Shown here: positions 14,905-23,734 of the stretch, piece by piece
Layout of the letters: the number at the start of each line of letters is the position of its first letter
Numbering within the stretch: the stretch's first letter is position 1
Assembly: GCA_030619925.1 (NCBI GenBank)
Contig: JAUXAL010000046.1
Span: 1 to 34,666 of the forward strand
Direction: 5' to 3'
DNA from: Phycisphaerae bacterium
GTDB taxonomy: Bacteria; Planctomycetota; Phycisphaerae; Sedimentisphaerales; Anaerobacaceae
DNA length: 34,666 bases
The notes under the pieces: generated by a model
Seen by the model: only the letters and a program-made list of their open reading frames with translations
What the model was told of the DNA's origin: nothing
Database searches by the model: none
Made by a program: the position numbers and the translations under genes

Positions 14905-17073
14905 ATGAAGAAGAAAAGCTTTTTCTTGAGCTTCATAGTTGTCGTTTTAGGCTCGGCTTTCACGATGACGGTTGCGTTGTGTGCTGCAGAAGAAGCACCC
15001 CGCCATGCGGAGCTGGTTCTTTTTGATTTTGGCGAGGGCTTCGACGTCGGCGAAGTTATAACGAATGACGCCAAAGTCACCTTGTCCGAAGTCGGGACGC
15101 TACGCATCGAAACCGGCCACAACAAACCATGGCCTGGCGTTACTCTGAAGGCACCACTTGGAAAATGGGACCTATCGAAGTACGAGTATGTATACATGGA
15201 CGTTACGAACATCGGGACCGAACCGGTTACAGTTTACTGCCGTGTGGACAACCCCGGCGCCGATGGCAGCGAGAACTGCGTGACTGATAGTATCGCTCTG
15301 AATCCGAAGGTGGCCGGAACACTCATGGTACGCTTGTTTCCTACACCCTGGCGGCTTTCTGAGCCGGTCGAGCTGATTGGCATGCGAGGGGCACCGATGC
15401 ATTCCGGTAAGGTCGATGCCTCCAATATCGCCCAGTTGCTTGTATACGTTCGCAAGCCCGCCACGCGAATGGCGGGCAAGCCCGGTATCGACCACACCTT
15501 TGAGATTAAAAACATCCGCGCGGCCGGCCACGTTGAGCTGCTGGATGCAAAGACTTTCTTTCCCTTCATCGACGAGTTCGGCCAGTTCATCCACATGGAT
15601 TGGCCGGGAAAGACGCACTCTTTGGAAGAGCTAATCGCGCACGGAAAGGCTGAGGAAAAGGACCTCGCCGCTCATCCCGGCCCGGCTGACCGCGACCGGT
15701 ACGGTGGCTGGATCGCCGGGCCTGAGCTTAGGGCTACCGGTTTTTTCCGCGTACAAAAGTATCGGGGCAAGTGGTGGATGGTGGACCCGCAAGGCCGACT
15801 GTTCTGGTCGCACGGCATTGATTGCGTCCGCAGTGCAAACGCCACACCGATTACCGACCGCGAACACTATTACCGCAATCTGCCCGAGGCTGACTCACCG
15901 TTTGCGAAATTCTACGGCACGGGTAGCTGGGCCCCACACGGGTATTACAAGGACCATTCGCCCTATAAGACGTACGACTTCAGCCAGGCCAACTTCTTGC
16001 GGAAGTACGGCCGGAATTGGGAAAAGGCCCTTGCTGAGATAACCCACCGCCGGCTAAAAAGCTGGGGAATGAATACCATTGCCAACTGGTCGGATAGCAG
16101 TATTTACCTGATGCGCAAGACGCCGTATGTGTGTACGGTCAGCTACAGTGCCAAAAGACTGGAAGGCTCGGAGGGCTATTGGGGCAAGTTCTACGATGTG
16201 TTTGACCCGAGTTTCCGGCAGGCGCTGCGAAGGCAACTTGCATCGGAGAAAAGCAAAACCGCCGGCGACCCGTGGTGCATCGGCTACTTCGTGCACAACG
16301 AGCTGAGCTGGGGCGACGAGGTGTCGCTGGCGGTGGCGACTTTGATTTGTCCTGCTGACCAGCCAGCCAAGAGGGTTTTTGTTGATGACCTCAGGACCAA
16401 GTACAAGACTATCGACAAGCTCAATGCCGCCTGGGATACGAGGCATAAAACGTGGGAGATTCTGCTGCAAAGCCGGCAGGCCCCGGACAAAAAGAAAGCC
16501 TGGGCGGATCTGACGGCTTTCTATACCAGGACTGCTGAGACTTACTTCGGGACCATCCGCGAGGAGCTCAAAAAAGTTGCGCCGGACCAGCTCTATATGG
16601 GCTGCCGGTTCGCCTGGGTGAACGACCGGGCGGCGCGAGCGGCGGCAAAGTTCTGTGACGTCGTCAGCTACAACCGTTACAGCTACAGCGTCGAGGAGCA
16701 CCGCCTGCCGGACGGCATCGACAAGCCGGTAATCATAGGCGAGTTCCACTTTGGAGCGCTGGATCGTGGTATGTTCCACACAGGGCTAAGGAAAACAGCT
16801 AACCAGCAAGACCGCGCCGCCAAGTACAAAAGTTATGTCCGTGGAGCGCTGCGGAATCCGTATATAGTCGGCACGCACTGGTTTCAGTACAAGGACCAGG
16901 CGACGACCGGGCGCGGCGACGGCGAAAACTACCAGATTGGCTTCATTGACGTCTGCGACAAGCCTTATCCCGAGATAGTCCAGGCCTGCCGCGAAGTTGC
17001 CCGCGGAACGCGGGATGGTTCGAGCCGGCCGGTGGCCGGCAGCCTGTATGAATTTCGGCTCAAGAGTAAGTGA
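14905..17073 (+). CDS. GH50-like (beta-agarase family) exported glycoside hydrolase
   Basis: 722 residues from the ATG at 14905, which begins a signal peptide (MKKKSFFLSFIVVVLGSAF...). The upstream frame to 14851 lacks one. Residues about 30-205 form a galactose-binding-like beta domain (VELLDFGEGF-type start to HTFEIKNIRAAG). The catalytic part opens with YGGWIAGPELRATGFFRV and KWWMVDPQGRLFWSHGID, typical of GH50 agarases. FVHNELSWG gives candidate acid/base Glu466 and VIIGEFHFGALDRG candidate nucleophile Glu613. Family members cut agarose or related galactans; the exact substrate is inferred. A separate CCCGCC...GGCGGG hairpin sits in the coding sequence at 15456-15477. The stop codon is followed at once by palindrome copy 5. 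Upstream GH5-like and downstream sulfatase genes point to a glycan-degradation set. Confidence 0.82.
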   Translation: MKKKSFFLSFIVVVLGSAFTMTVALCAAEEAPRHAELVLFDFGEGFDVGEVITNDAKVTLSEVGTLRIETGHNKPWPGVTLKAPLGKWDLSKYEYVYMDVTNIGTEPVTVYCRVDNPGADGSENCVTDSIALNPKVAGTLMVRLFPTPWRLSEPVELIGMRGAPMHSGKVDASNIAQLLVYVRKPATRMAGKPGIDHTFEIKNIRAAGHVELLDAKTFFPFIDEFGQFIHMDWPGKTHSLEELIAHGKAEEKDLAAHPGPADRDRYGGWIAGPELRATGFFRVQKYRGKWWMVDPQGRLFWSHGIDCVRSANATPITDREHYYRNLPEADSPFAKFYGTGSWAPHGYYKDHSPYKTYDFSQANFLRKYGRNWEKALAEITHRRLKSWGMNTIANWSDSSIYLMRKTPYVCTVSYSAKRLEGSEGYWGKFYDVFDPSFRQALRRQLASEKSKTAGDPWCIGYFVHNELSWGDEVSLAVATLICPADQPAKRVFVDDLRTKYKTIDKLNAAWDTRHKTWEILLQSRQAPDKKKAWADLTAFYTRTAETYFGTIREELKKVAPDQLYMGCRFAWVNDRAARAAAKFCDVVSYNRYSYSVEEHRLPDGIDKPVIIGEFHFGALDRGMFHTGLRKTANQQDRAAKYKSYVRGALRNPYIVGTHWFQYKDQATTGRGDGENYQIGFIDVCDKPYPEIVQACREVARGTRDGSSRPVAGSLYEFRLKSK
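15456..15477. repeat. Short hairpin inside the GH50-like CDS
   Basis: GCCCGCC (15456-15462) pairs with GGCGGGC (15471-15477) around an 8-base loop. It codes KPATRMAGK within VYVRKP...IDHTFEI and may be a half-size relative of the dispersed palindrome. Confidence 0.4.
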
Positions 17074-17074
17074 G

Positions 17075-17115
17075 CCCGCTGAAGGCGGGTATGATCGAGG
17101 CCGGCGCTGCCGGCC
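17075..17115 (-). repeat. Double-hairpin palindromic element, copy 5 (just after a stop codon)
   Basis: In reverse orientation it reads CCCGCT-GAA-GGCGGG, TATGATCGA, then GGCCGGC-GCT-GCCGGCC. It starts one base after the stop of the GH50-like gene. Confidence 0.88.
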
Positions 17116-17140
17116 CCCAGCCGTATAAAATATTTGCAAA

Positions 17141-17229
17141 CCCGCCAACGGCGGGTATGATTATGGCCGGACTTCGGCGAGCTCAGTCAAGCCGCGCGTA
17201 TTATCATGGCCATCGATGCTGGCCGGCCA
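17141..17229 (-). repeat. Double-hairpin palindromic element, copy 6 (interrupted)
   Basis: CCCGCC-AAC-GGCGGG, TATGATTAT and GGCCGG start as in copy 5. The second hairpin is then split by about 50 bp (CTTCGGCGAGCTCAGTC...ATTATCATGGCC) before GCTGGCCGGCC resumes. This looks like a nested insertion. It ends 13 bp before the sulfatase start. Confidence 0.55.
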
Positions 17230-17242
17230 ATGGGAGGTATAA

Positions 17243-18712
17243 ATGAATCGACGTGAATATCTGAAACTCGTAGGTCTTGGGGCCGCGGCGCTGGCCGTGC
17301 CGGGATGCGCAAGCATCTCTAAACGACTTGCAGGCAATGGGGCGCCCAACATCGTCCTGATCGTTTCTGATGACCAGGGTTACCATGACTTAGGTTGCTA
17401 CGGCGGGACCGAAGTTAAGACGCCTAACCTCGACCGCCTGGCCGCCGGTGGGGTTCGGCTGACAAACTTCTACGTCACCTGGCCGGCCTGCACACCGTCA
17501 CGAGGCAGTCTCCTCACAGGCCGCTATCCGCAGCGCAATGGTACCTATGATATGTATCGCAACTACCTGGTCGATCATGACCACCTCTACAGTGAACACG
17601 AATACGCTGTATCGTTTGAGATGATCGGCGGAATGGACACCCGCGAGGTGCTCATCCCCCGCGTGCTCAAACGGGCCGGTTACACCAGCGGCATCTTCGG
17701 TAAGTGGGACCTGGGGCAGCTGCATCGTTTTCTTCCTCTTCAACGAGGCTTTGACGAGTTTTACGGGTTCACCAACACCGGTATCGACTATTGGACGCAC
17801 GAACGCTACGGCGTGCCGTCGATGCGCCGCGGCAACAGGCCGACCACCGAAGATAAAGGCACGTACGCCACTGACCTGTTCCGGCGCGAGGCCATACGTT
17901 TCATTAGGAAGGCAAAGGCCGGCAGCGCCGGCCATGATCAGACCCGCCTTCGGCGGGGTCCGTTCTTCTGCTACGTGCCGTTCAACGCCCCACACGGCGC
18001 CTCCAATCTCCAGCGTCCGCGTCCGGGTGTGCAGGCGCCGCTTGAGTACATACGCAGGCACTACGGTCAGTATGACCCAAAAGACGCCAGCTCCCGCAGG
18101 GCCAAACGTATTCGGTACATGGCCGCTATCACGTATATGGACGAGGCGATCGGCCAAATCCTGCGAGTCCTGGCCGAGCACGACCTGCAGGACAATACTA
18201 TCGTCATCTTCTTTTCCGATAACGGCGGCAGCGGAAGCACGGCGGACAACGGTCCACTGCGGGGCGGCAAAGGATGGATGTTCGAGGGCGGAATCCGTGT
18301 ACCCTGCATAGTGCGCTGGCCGGGCGTAATTCCGGCAGGGACGGTCTGCGATGAGTTTCTGACCGCAATGGAGATATTCCCAACGCTCTGCGGGGCCGCG
18401 GGGGTCCGCCCGCCCCAGGGTGTGGTCCTTGACGGCTTCGACATGACTGCGGTCCTGGCCGGAAAACAAAAATCGTCTCGGAAAGAAATGTTCTGGCAGC
18501 GCAGGGCTGACAAAGCCGCGCGGGTCGGAAACTTCAAATGGGTAGAGTCATCACGCGGCTCGGGACTGTTCGACCTTTCCAGGGATGTCGGTGAACAGCA
18601 TGACCTGTCAAAGGAAAAACCCGATGTGTTGAGCAAGGTCAAGTCACGTTTTGCAGCATGGAAGAAACGCATGGCCGATGCCGAGCCTCGCAGACCGTTC
18701 CGGGACTTTTAG
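17243..18712 (+). CDS. Exported type I sulfatase (formylglycine-dependent)
   Basis: 489 residues with GGGAGG seven bases upstream. The N-terminus (NRREYLK...AVPGC) combines a twin-arginine-like motif with a lipobox at Cys22. Metal-binding APNIVLIVSDDQG (Asp43/44) and CTPSRGSLLTGRYP (Cys83, matured to formylglycine) are the sulfatase signatures. GKWDLGQLH and the later FFSDNGG complete the active site. It would remove sulfate esters from carbohydrates outside the cytoplasm. A palindrome copy adds AGSAGHDQTRLRR at residues 226-238, immediately before the core strand GPFFCYVPFNAPHG; the family normally runs straight from the lysine-rich helix into this strand. An anaerobic or aerobic formylglycine-generating enzyme must be encoded elsewhere. 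Confidence 0.93.
   Translation: MNRREYLKLVGLGAAALAVPGCASISKRLAGNGAPNIVLIVSDDQGYHDLGCYGGTEVKTPNLDRLAAGGVRLTNFYVTWPACTPSRGSLLTGRYPQRNGTYDMYRNYLVDHDHLYSEHEYAVSFEMIGGMDTREVLIPRVLKRAGYTSGIFGKWDLGQLHRFLPLQRGFDEFYGFTNTGIDYWTHERYGVPSMRRGNRPTTEDKGTYATDLFRREAIRFIRKAKAGSAGHDQTRLRRGPFFCYVPFNAPHGASNLQRPRPGVQAPLEYIRRHYGQYDPKDASSRRAKRIRYMAAITYMDEAIGQILRVLAEHDLQDNTIVIFFSDNGGSGSTADNGPLRGGKGWMFEGGIRVPCIVRWPGVIPAGTVCDEFLTAMEIFPTLCGAAGVRPPQGVVLDGFDMTAVLAGKQKSSRKEMFWQRRADKAARVGNFKWVESSRGSGLFDLSRDVGEQHDLSKEKPDVLSKVKSRFAAWKKRMADAEPRRPFRDF
17917..17957 (+). repeat. Double-hairpin palindromic element, copy 7 (inside sulfatase CDS)
   Basis: GGCCGGC-AGC-GCCGGCC, ATGATCAGA, CCCGCC-TTC-GGCGGG. It adds 39 bp in frame (residues 226-238) in the same frame as copies 1 and 3. 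Confidence 0.94.
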
Positions 18713-18773
18713 CCGGCCATTACCCGCTGGCCCGACTATCCGAAAAACGCCGACTATCACAGTGAGGGAAAAT

Positions 18774-20180
18774 ATGCGACTGAAATTACAGTTTCTCGGT
18801 GCGGCTCAGAATGTTACTGGTTCTCGACACCTATTGCAGGCCGACGGCACTCGAGTTCTCGTAGATTGCGGACTCTATCAGGAACGGCAGTTGAGGGCAA
18901 GAAACTGGGAGGCGTTTGCCGTGCCGCCCGGCAGTATAGATGCTGTCCTTTTAACTCACGCACATCTGGACCATTGCGGCCTGCTGCCGAAGCTGGTTCG
19001 AGAGGGATTCAAAGGTAAGATATACTGTACCGCCGCCACCGCGGAGATTGCGCAGATAATATTATTGGATTCGGCTAAGATTCAGGAAGAGGACGCTAAG
19101 TATAAGCGCAAGAGACATAAGCGGGAAGGTCGAAAAGGCCCGTATCCGGAGGTCCCGCTCTATACCACCGAGGACGCTGAGGCGTGCTTGCCACTTTTTG
19201 AGCACGTCACATACCGCAAGTCCATAGATATTGGCGATGAGGTAGAAGCGACTTTTTATGACGCCGGTCATGTCCTTGGCTCTTCGATTATAAGGGTAAA
19301 GGTACGACAGGAGGGCCGGGAAAGGATAGTTTTGTTCTCTGGTGACATCGGCCGGCCTGACAGGCCTATCGTATGCGACCCAACTGTTTTTCGCAGAGCT
19401 GACTACGTTTTTATTGAGTCCACCTATGGCGACAGGGTACATCAGGGACCTGAAGATACAAAGAAAATGATTGGTGAGGTGATAAACTCAACGATAAAAG
19501 CCGGGGGTAATATCATCGTCCCAAGCTTCGCTCTCGAACGGTCCCAGGAGGTTCTATATTATATAAACGAATTATTACTTGAGGGAGCAATACCACAATT
19601 AAAGATTTTCCTGGACAGTCCGATGGCTACGAGGGTTACCAGGGTTTTCAAGCGTCACGCCGAGTTGTTTGATGAGGAGATGACTGAATTTGTCAAGCGG
19701 CATAAATCACCTTTTGACCTGCCGGGATTGGAACTGGCAGGCAGGGCCGAGGAGTCAAAGGCAATTAACCGTATAAAAGGGCCGGTTATGGTTATAGCAG
19801 GGTCCGGGATGTGCACCGGCGGCAGAGTAAAGTATCACCTGGTCAATAACATCTCCAGGCCGGAGTGTACGATAATGTTTGTGGGGTATCAGGCAATCGG
19901 CACGCTCGGCAGACGAATTGTTAATGGTGAGAAAAAAGTCAGGATACTCGGCCGGGACTATCAGGTCAAAGCCAGAGTGGTTCGGATACACGGTTTTTCA
20001 GCCCACGCGGACAGGAATGAGCTGCTCGAATGGTTGAGAGAATTGGAAGCTCCTCCCAGGAGGGTCTTTGTCGTGCACGGCGAGGCCGAAAGCGCCTGTA
20101 GCTTCGGCGATTACGTCAGAGAGCAAACGGGATGGGAGGTGACTGTTCCAGCCTATCGGGACCAGGTTGTCCTCGATTAG
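18774..20180 (+). CDS. Metallo-beta-lactamase/beta-CASP RNA-processing nuclease
   Basis: 468 residues from the ATG at 18774 (GAGGGA upstream). The longer frame to 18651 overlaps the sulfatase and lacks family sequence. FLGAAQNVTGSRHLL, LTHAHLDHCGLLP (HxHxDH zinc motif), DAGHVLGSS and LFSGDIGRPDRPI are the metallo-beta-lactamase core. ESTYGDR, PSFALERSQEVLYYI, GSGMCTGGRVKYHL and VRIHGFSAHADRNELLEWL are the beta-CASP and C-terminal motifs of the CPSF73/YSH1-like bacterial clade. The family cleaves RNA endo- or exonucleolytically in the cytoplasm. It lies 61 bp after the sulfatase, possibly by read-through only. Confidence 0.93.
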   Translation: MRLKLQFLGAAQNVTGSRHLLQADGTRVLVDCGLYQERQLRARNWEAFAVPPGSIDAVLLTHAHLDHCGLLPKLVREGFKGKIYCTAATAEIAQIILLDSAKIQEEDAKYKRKRHKREGRKGPYPEVPLYTTEDAEACLPLFEHVTYRKSIDIGDEVEATFYDAGHVLGSSIIRVKVRQEGRERIVLFSGDIGRPDRPIVCDPTVFRRADYVFIESTYGDRVHQGPEDTKKMIGEVINSTIKAGGNIIVPSFALERSQEVLYYINELLLEGAIPQLKIFLDSPMATRVTRVFKRHAELFDEEMTEFVKRHKSPFDLPGLELAGRAEESKAINRIKGPVMVIAGSGMCTGGRVKYHLVNNISRPECTIMFVGYQAIGTLGRRIVNGEKKVRILGRDYQVKARVVRIHGFSAHADRNELLEWLRELEAPPRRVFVVHGEAESACSFGDYVREQTGWEVTVPAYRDQVVLD

Positions 20181-20335
20181 CGTTTCGTATTGGGTATCTT
20201 GTACCGCGTGACAGGCGTACGGAAGTTTTGGTCAAATTCCTATCTACAGAACGTTTGCAGGAGCTTCTGAACGCAGAAATTGCACATTTTCGCGCATTTT
20301 AATCGAAAATTTTCTGACATCTTGTAATATTGTTC

Positions 20336-20365
20336 TTGACGGGAAGGGGGCTAATGTGCTATAAA
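20336..20365 (+). promoter_or_regulatory. Candidate promoter of the LamG gene
   Basis: TTGACG, an 18-bp spacer and TATAAA, about 340 bp before the start codon at 20709, implying a long 5' leader. Confidence 0.5.
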
Positions 20366-20419
20366 AAATATAGGTGAAGTCGGAGAATTAAGGTGATTTC
20401 AGCACATTAATCGATATTC

Positions 20420-20530
20420 TCAAGAAAGGAGGGTAAAGTCAAGCTCCATGCAGTTGCGCCGTGCAGGCGCAAAGTTCGGTGATGGCCTTTGTTGCCTGTT
20501 TTGTTGGAAGTTGTTTGAGACAGGCCCAAA
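20420..20530 (+). promoter_or_regulatory. Candidate structured 5' leader, possibly GEMM/c-di-GMP-I-like
   Basis: Begins about 50 bases after the predicted promoter. It contains GGAGGGTAAAGTC, then a perfect stem TTGCGCC-GTGCA-GGCGCAA (20454-20472), then GGCGCAAAG and GGTGATGGCC. An alternative fold pairs CC-A-TGCA with TGCAGG, leaving CGCAAAG after the stem, as in c-di-GMP-I riboswitches (conserved ACGCAAAGCC). The GNRA loop of that class is missing, so the class is a guess; the compact structure and its position are what is seen. Confidence 0.3.
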
Positions 20531-20589
20531 AACAGGAACTAAGAATTCAGAAGACAAAAGTCAGAATTAAAAACTATCGTGTATCCTAC

Positions 20590-20624
20590 ATTCTGTTTTC
20601 TGTATTCTGTTTTCTGTATTCGGT
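20590..20624. repeat. TTCTGTA/TTTCTGT heptad repeat in the LamG leader
   Basis: ATTCTGT and TTTCTGT alternate for about five units. A weaker tract of the opposite sense (GAATTCA, GAAGACA, AAAGTCA at about 20547-20571) lies just upstream, so the two could pair. Confidence 0.6.
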
Positions 20625-20652
20625 GCTTGTTGAAAACGACCCCAACAAGCCG

Positions 20653-20675
20653 GGTTTTGGTGTGTAGCCAAAACC
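20653..20675 (+). promoter_or_regulatory. 8-bp hairpin before the LamG ribosome site
   Basis: GGTTTTGG-TGTGTAG-CCAAAACC is a perfect stem followed by an AT-rich stretch and a T6 run, then AAGGAGGATTATT and the ATG at 20709. It could act as an attenuator or translation control structure. Confidence 0.4.
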
Positions 20676-20708
20676 TAATTATATTAACTTTTTTGAAGGA
20701 GGATTATT

Positions 20709-23504
20709 ATGTGTAGGAAATTAATTTTCGTTTCTTTTGTTTTTGTGCTGGGTTTGGCTCTGACCGGTACAGCCAATGCCCAAGATCCTAATCTTGCCGG
20801 CTGGTGGAAGCTTGATGGTGACGCTCTTGACTCCTCCGGTAATGGCCGTAATGGCACAGTCATGGGTGATGCGCTCTTTGATATTGGTGTGTATGACCAG
20901 GCCGTGGTTCTTGATGGCATTGATGACTACGTCAACATTGACGGCTGGAAGGGCATCTGTATTGACCCCGCTGACCCAAATAGTGTCCAGCCGGCATTCA
21001 GTATCAGTTGCTGGTTCAAGACCATCGGCAATGGCGAGTTGGTAACCTGGGGCACTAGCTCCGGCCGTCAGAGACTCTCATACCGCATTAATGGCGGTAG
21101 AATACGCACTGAGCACGGCAGCGGCAATCTGCAGGGTGACATCACCTGTAACAACGATGAGTGGCACAACTTTGTGTTGACTGTGGCCGAGGGTGCTGCG
21201 CTCCTGACTCCGGAGACCCTACTCTGGCTGGACGGCGCGGTGGACGTTAGGGCTTCAACGGACGGTGACCCGGATACGTACAATCTCACGCCCACTGCAG
21301 ATGTCAGCATAGGCCGTCGTGCGGACAACGAGAGCAGGTATTTCCCAGGGTCGATCGACGATGTTCGCATCTACGATAGAGTACTGACGGAGGCTGACAT
21401 AAGAGGGTTAATGGGTCTACTGCAGTCCTTCGCTCCCGACCCAGTCGATGATGCCCTGCTCGATGTCACGGTAGTCACCCTTAAGTGGATGTCCGGACCC
21501 TTCGCGGCCTCACAGAATGTATACTTCGGAACTAATCTTGATGATGTTGCCGCCGGTACCGGCGATACATTCAAAGGTAGTCAGACTGAGACGTCTTTCG
21601 ATGTTGGCGTTCCCGAAGCGCTTGTCCCCGGCACCAGATACTACTGGCGAATCGATGACGTTGAGGCTGACGGTACTACGATACATACCGGCGACGTCTG
21701 GAGCTTCTTTATTCCTCCGTTTAATGCGTATGATCCTGAGCCGCCTGATGGTGCTACGTTTGCGAGAACAGACCTGCTCCTTACCTGGATGCCGGGCCTG
21801 CAAGCGATGACGCATGATGTGTACTTCGGCGAGAATTTAGCCGATGTAAGTGATGGCACCACGCCAACAGCCTCCGGGCCAGATCCAAACTATGCGACCG
21901 GCCCCCTGGCAAACGATACTACTTACTACTGGCGTGTCGATGAGAACGATGGCGTTGCTACCCATAAAGGTGACGTCTGGAGCTTCACGACGATGCCCGC
22001 GGTACCTGTTACTGCCGAGCCGAACCTTGTCGCCTTGTGGACATGTGATGAAGGTCCCGGTGCTATCACTGCTGTCGACCAGGCCGGCCACGGAAATAAT
22101 GGCGTCCTCGGAAATGGCACGCAGTTCGTAGCCGAGGGGAAGGTCGGCGGAGCGCTTAACTTCGACGGCATAGATGACTACGTGGCCATTGAAAACATAC
22201 TTTACAACAGTACCGGTCATACGGAAGTGAGCGTCTGCGCCTGGATTCGCACCAGCAGCGCTGCCAACCAATCGATTGTCTCCTTTGACCGCAATGAGTA
22301 CTACCGGCTGCAGATTGGTGGCGAAGCCGGCGGTGACGGTCTGTTAGGTTGGGAAGTGATGACCGATACCGGCCAGGTGGATACTCAAGATGCTGCTAAC
22401 TGGCCTGCCAACACCGGGCTCGTTAATGACGGGCTGTGGCACCATGTAGCCGGAGTGTTCGACAACGGCACGCTTACCATGTATATCGACGGTAGGCCGA
22501 AGGAACCGTATGTCGGGGGAGCCACCTTCGGAAGTGGAAATGCACGCTACGGCTTCCTTGCTGATGGCTCCGAGGCAGAAGGATTTGACGGCGCACGGAA
22601 CGCCACACCCATTCCCTTTGACGGCGATATGGACGAGGTCTGCATCTACGACAGGGCACTGAGTGAGGCCGAGATAGTGGATATGGCCATTGGTGGTTTA
22701 GAGGCCTGGTCACCCGTTCCTCTTAATGGTACCACAGGGGTTGGGGCAACACCTACCCTTAGCTGGTTTGCCGGAGCAAATACCGCCAGTGTGGATGGGC
22801 ACGAGCTGTACATCAGCACCGATGTTAATGCCGTGACCAATCGTACTGCTGAGAAGGTTGTCTTGAGCGAGGCGAGTTATGCTGTCACAACCCCGCTTGA
22901 CCTGGGTACCCACTACTGGGCTGTTGATCAGGTTGATGCTGATGGCGTTACGAGATACGCAGGCGCAACCTGGAGCTTCACAGTAACCGCGATTATCACG
23001 GTAGCCCCAATCGAAAAGCTGGATGCTATAGCGAATCCCGTGGACGGGGTCACGCTAATTGCGCCACTTATGATCAACGGGATACCTACGAGTGAGATGG
23101 TCCTGGGGACTACTACCGCTGATTTTGAGAAACACCCAGATCACCCAGCAGCGGATGCGGATAACTTCGATCTGACCACGTACGCCAGTTTGGATGAGGC
23201 CACTGTAGTAAGGACCGTATTTGCTGTGCCCGTGACCACTATCTTCATACTGGAAAGAGGCGCCAACGATAGTGGCTTCTTCCAGCCGATCGATGCCGAT
23301 GGCAATCCGATCAGCGCTGCAGTGCCATTCACCGCGGCTGACTTCCAGTTCGAGAGCACGGACACCCTGCAGATCCAGGGTCAGAGCGTTGGTGGCACGG
23401 TCATTACGGCCGAAGTGCCGATTAGCGGTCTTGAGATCTACCCGCCGACTGACGGCGTCTTAGGCATTGACCCGGCGAGTGTTTCAGCTATCCCTGCGCC
23501 GTAG
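20709..23504 (+). CDS. Large exported LamG-domain protein
   Basis: 931 residues with strong AAGGAGG and a signal peptide (MCRKLIFVSFVFVLGLALTG...ANAQ). Two concanavalin/LamG domains lie at about 25-230 (AGWWKLDGDALDSSGNGRNG, VDDVRIYDRVLTEADI-type ends) and about 440-660 (LVALWTCDEGPG ... DEVCIYDRALSEAEI). Three fibronectin-like modules with the motif VYFGTNLDDV / VYFGENLADV / LYISTDVNAV lie between and after them. The about 165-residue C-terminal domain (APIEKLDAIANPVDG onward) is not recognised. No PEP-CTERM, sortase or dockerin sorting signal is visible at the end. Such proteins bind glycans or mediate surface attachment in planctomycetes. The 340-base leader suggests post-transcriptional control. 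Confidence 0.85.
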   Translation: MCRKLIFVSFVFVLGLALTGTANAQDPNLAGWWKLDGDALDSSGNGRNGTVMGDALFDIGVYDQAVVLDGIDDYVNIDGWKGICIDPADPNSVQPAFSISCWFKTIGNGELVTWGTSSGRQRLSYRINGGRIRTEHGSGNLQGDITCNNDEWHNFVLTVAEGAALLTPETLLWLDGAVDVRASTDGDPDTYNLTPTADVSIGRRADNESRYFPGSIDDVRIYDRVLTEADIRGLMGLLQSFAPDPVDDALLDVTVVTLKWMSGPFAASQNVYFGTNLDDVAAGTGDTFKGSQTETSFDVGVPEALVPGTRYYWRIDDVEADGTTIHTGDVWSFFIPPFNAYDPEPPDGATFARTDLLLTWMPGLQAMTHDVYFGENLADVSDGTTPTASGPDPNYATGPLANDTTYYWRVDENDGVATHKGDVWSFTTMPAVPVTAEPNLVALWTCDEGPGAITAVDQAGHGNNGVLGNGTQFVAEGKVGGALNFDGIDDYVAIENILYNSTGHTEVSVCAWIRTSSAANQSIVSFDRNEYYRLQIGGEAGGDGLLGWEVMTDTGQVDTQDAANWPANTGLVNDGLWHHVAGVFDNGTLTMYIDGRPKEPYVGGATFGSGNARYGFLADGSEAEGFDGARNATPIPFDGDMDEVCIYDRALSEAEIVDMAIGGLEAWSPVPLNGTTGVGATPTLSWFAGANTASVDGHELYISTDVNAVTNRTAEKVVLSEASYAVTTPLDLGTHYWAVDQVDADGVTRYAGATWSFTVTAIITVAPIEKLDAIANPVDGVTLIAPLMINGIPTSEMVLGTTTADFEKHPDHPAADADNFDLTTYASLDEATVVRTVFAVPVTTIFILERGANDSGFFQPIDADGNPISAAVPFTAADFQFESTDTLQIQGQSVGGTVITAEVPISGLEIYPPTDGVLGIDPASVSAIPAP

Positions 23505-23663
23505 CTGGATAGAGATGGAACTATTGTGCAGGCAGGATGTACTTCGACGAGATGAGACTGCAGCCTGCGCCGGCTTTGGAGGCCGAGGAACCTGCAGCTC
23601 AAGAATGATTTGAGCGACGGGCAGAGTGGCCTTGGGCCGGCAGGGCTTAACGTTTAACTGGAT

Positions 23664-23702
23664 TTCCGGGCCTATGCTGCTTGATGCGGCATAGGCCCGG
23701 AA
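23664..23702. terminator. 14-bp perfect hairpin between convergent genes
   Basis: TTCCGGGCCTATGC pairs exactly with GCATAGGCCCGGAA around an 11-base loop. It lies between the LamG stop (23504) and the tatC stop (23735), so it probably ends transcription from both sides. No other feature is seen in 23505-23734. Confidence 0.75.
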
Positions 23703-23734
23703 TTAGTGCAAATCTACTGCTCTATCGTCCGTCA

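Noticed and set aside
18651-18773. Extended N-terminus of the beta-CASP nuclease
   Set aside because: It overlaps the sulfatase end, has no ribosome site and no family sequence; the ATG at 18774 fits.
20461-20667. 68-codon open frame in the LamG leader
   Set aside because: Largely heptad-coded (IQKTKVRIKN, LFSVFCFLYSV), with no ribosome site; better read as untranslated leader.
23400-23504. PEP-CTERM or other sorting signal at the LamG protein C-terminus
   Set aside because: The end (DGVLGIDPASVSAIPAP) has no hydrophobic helix or basic tail.
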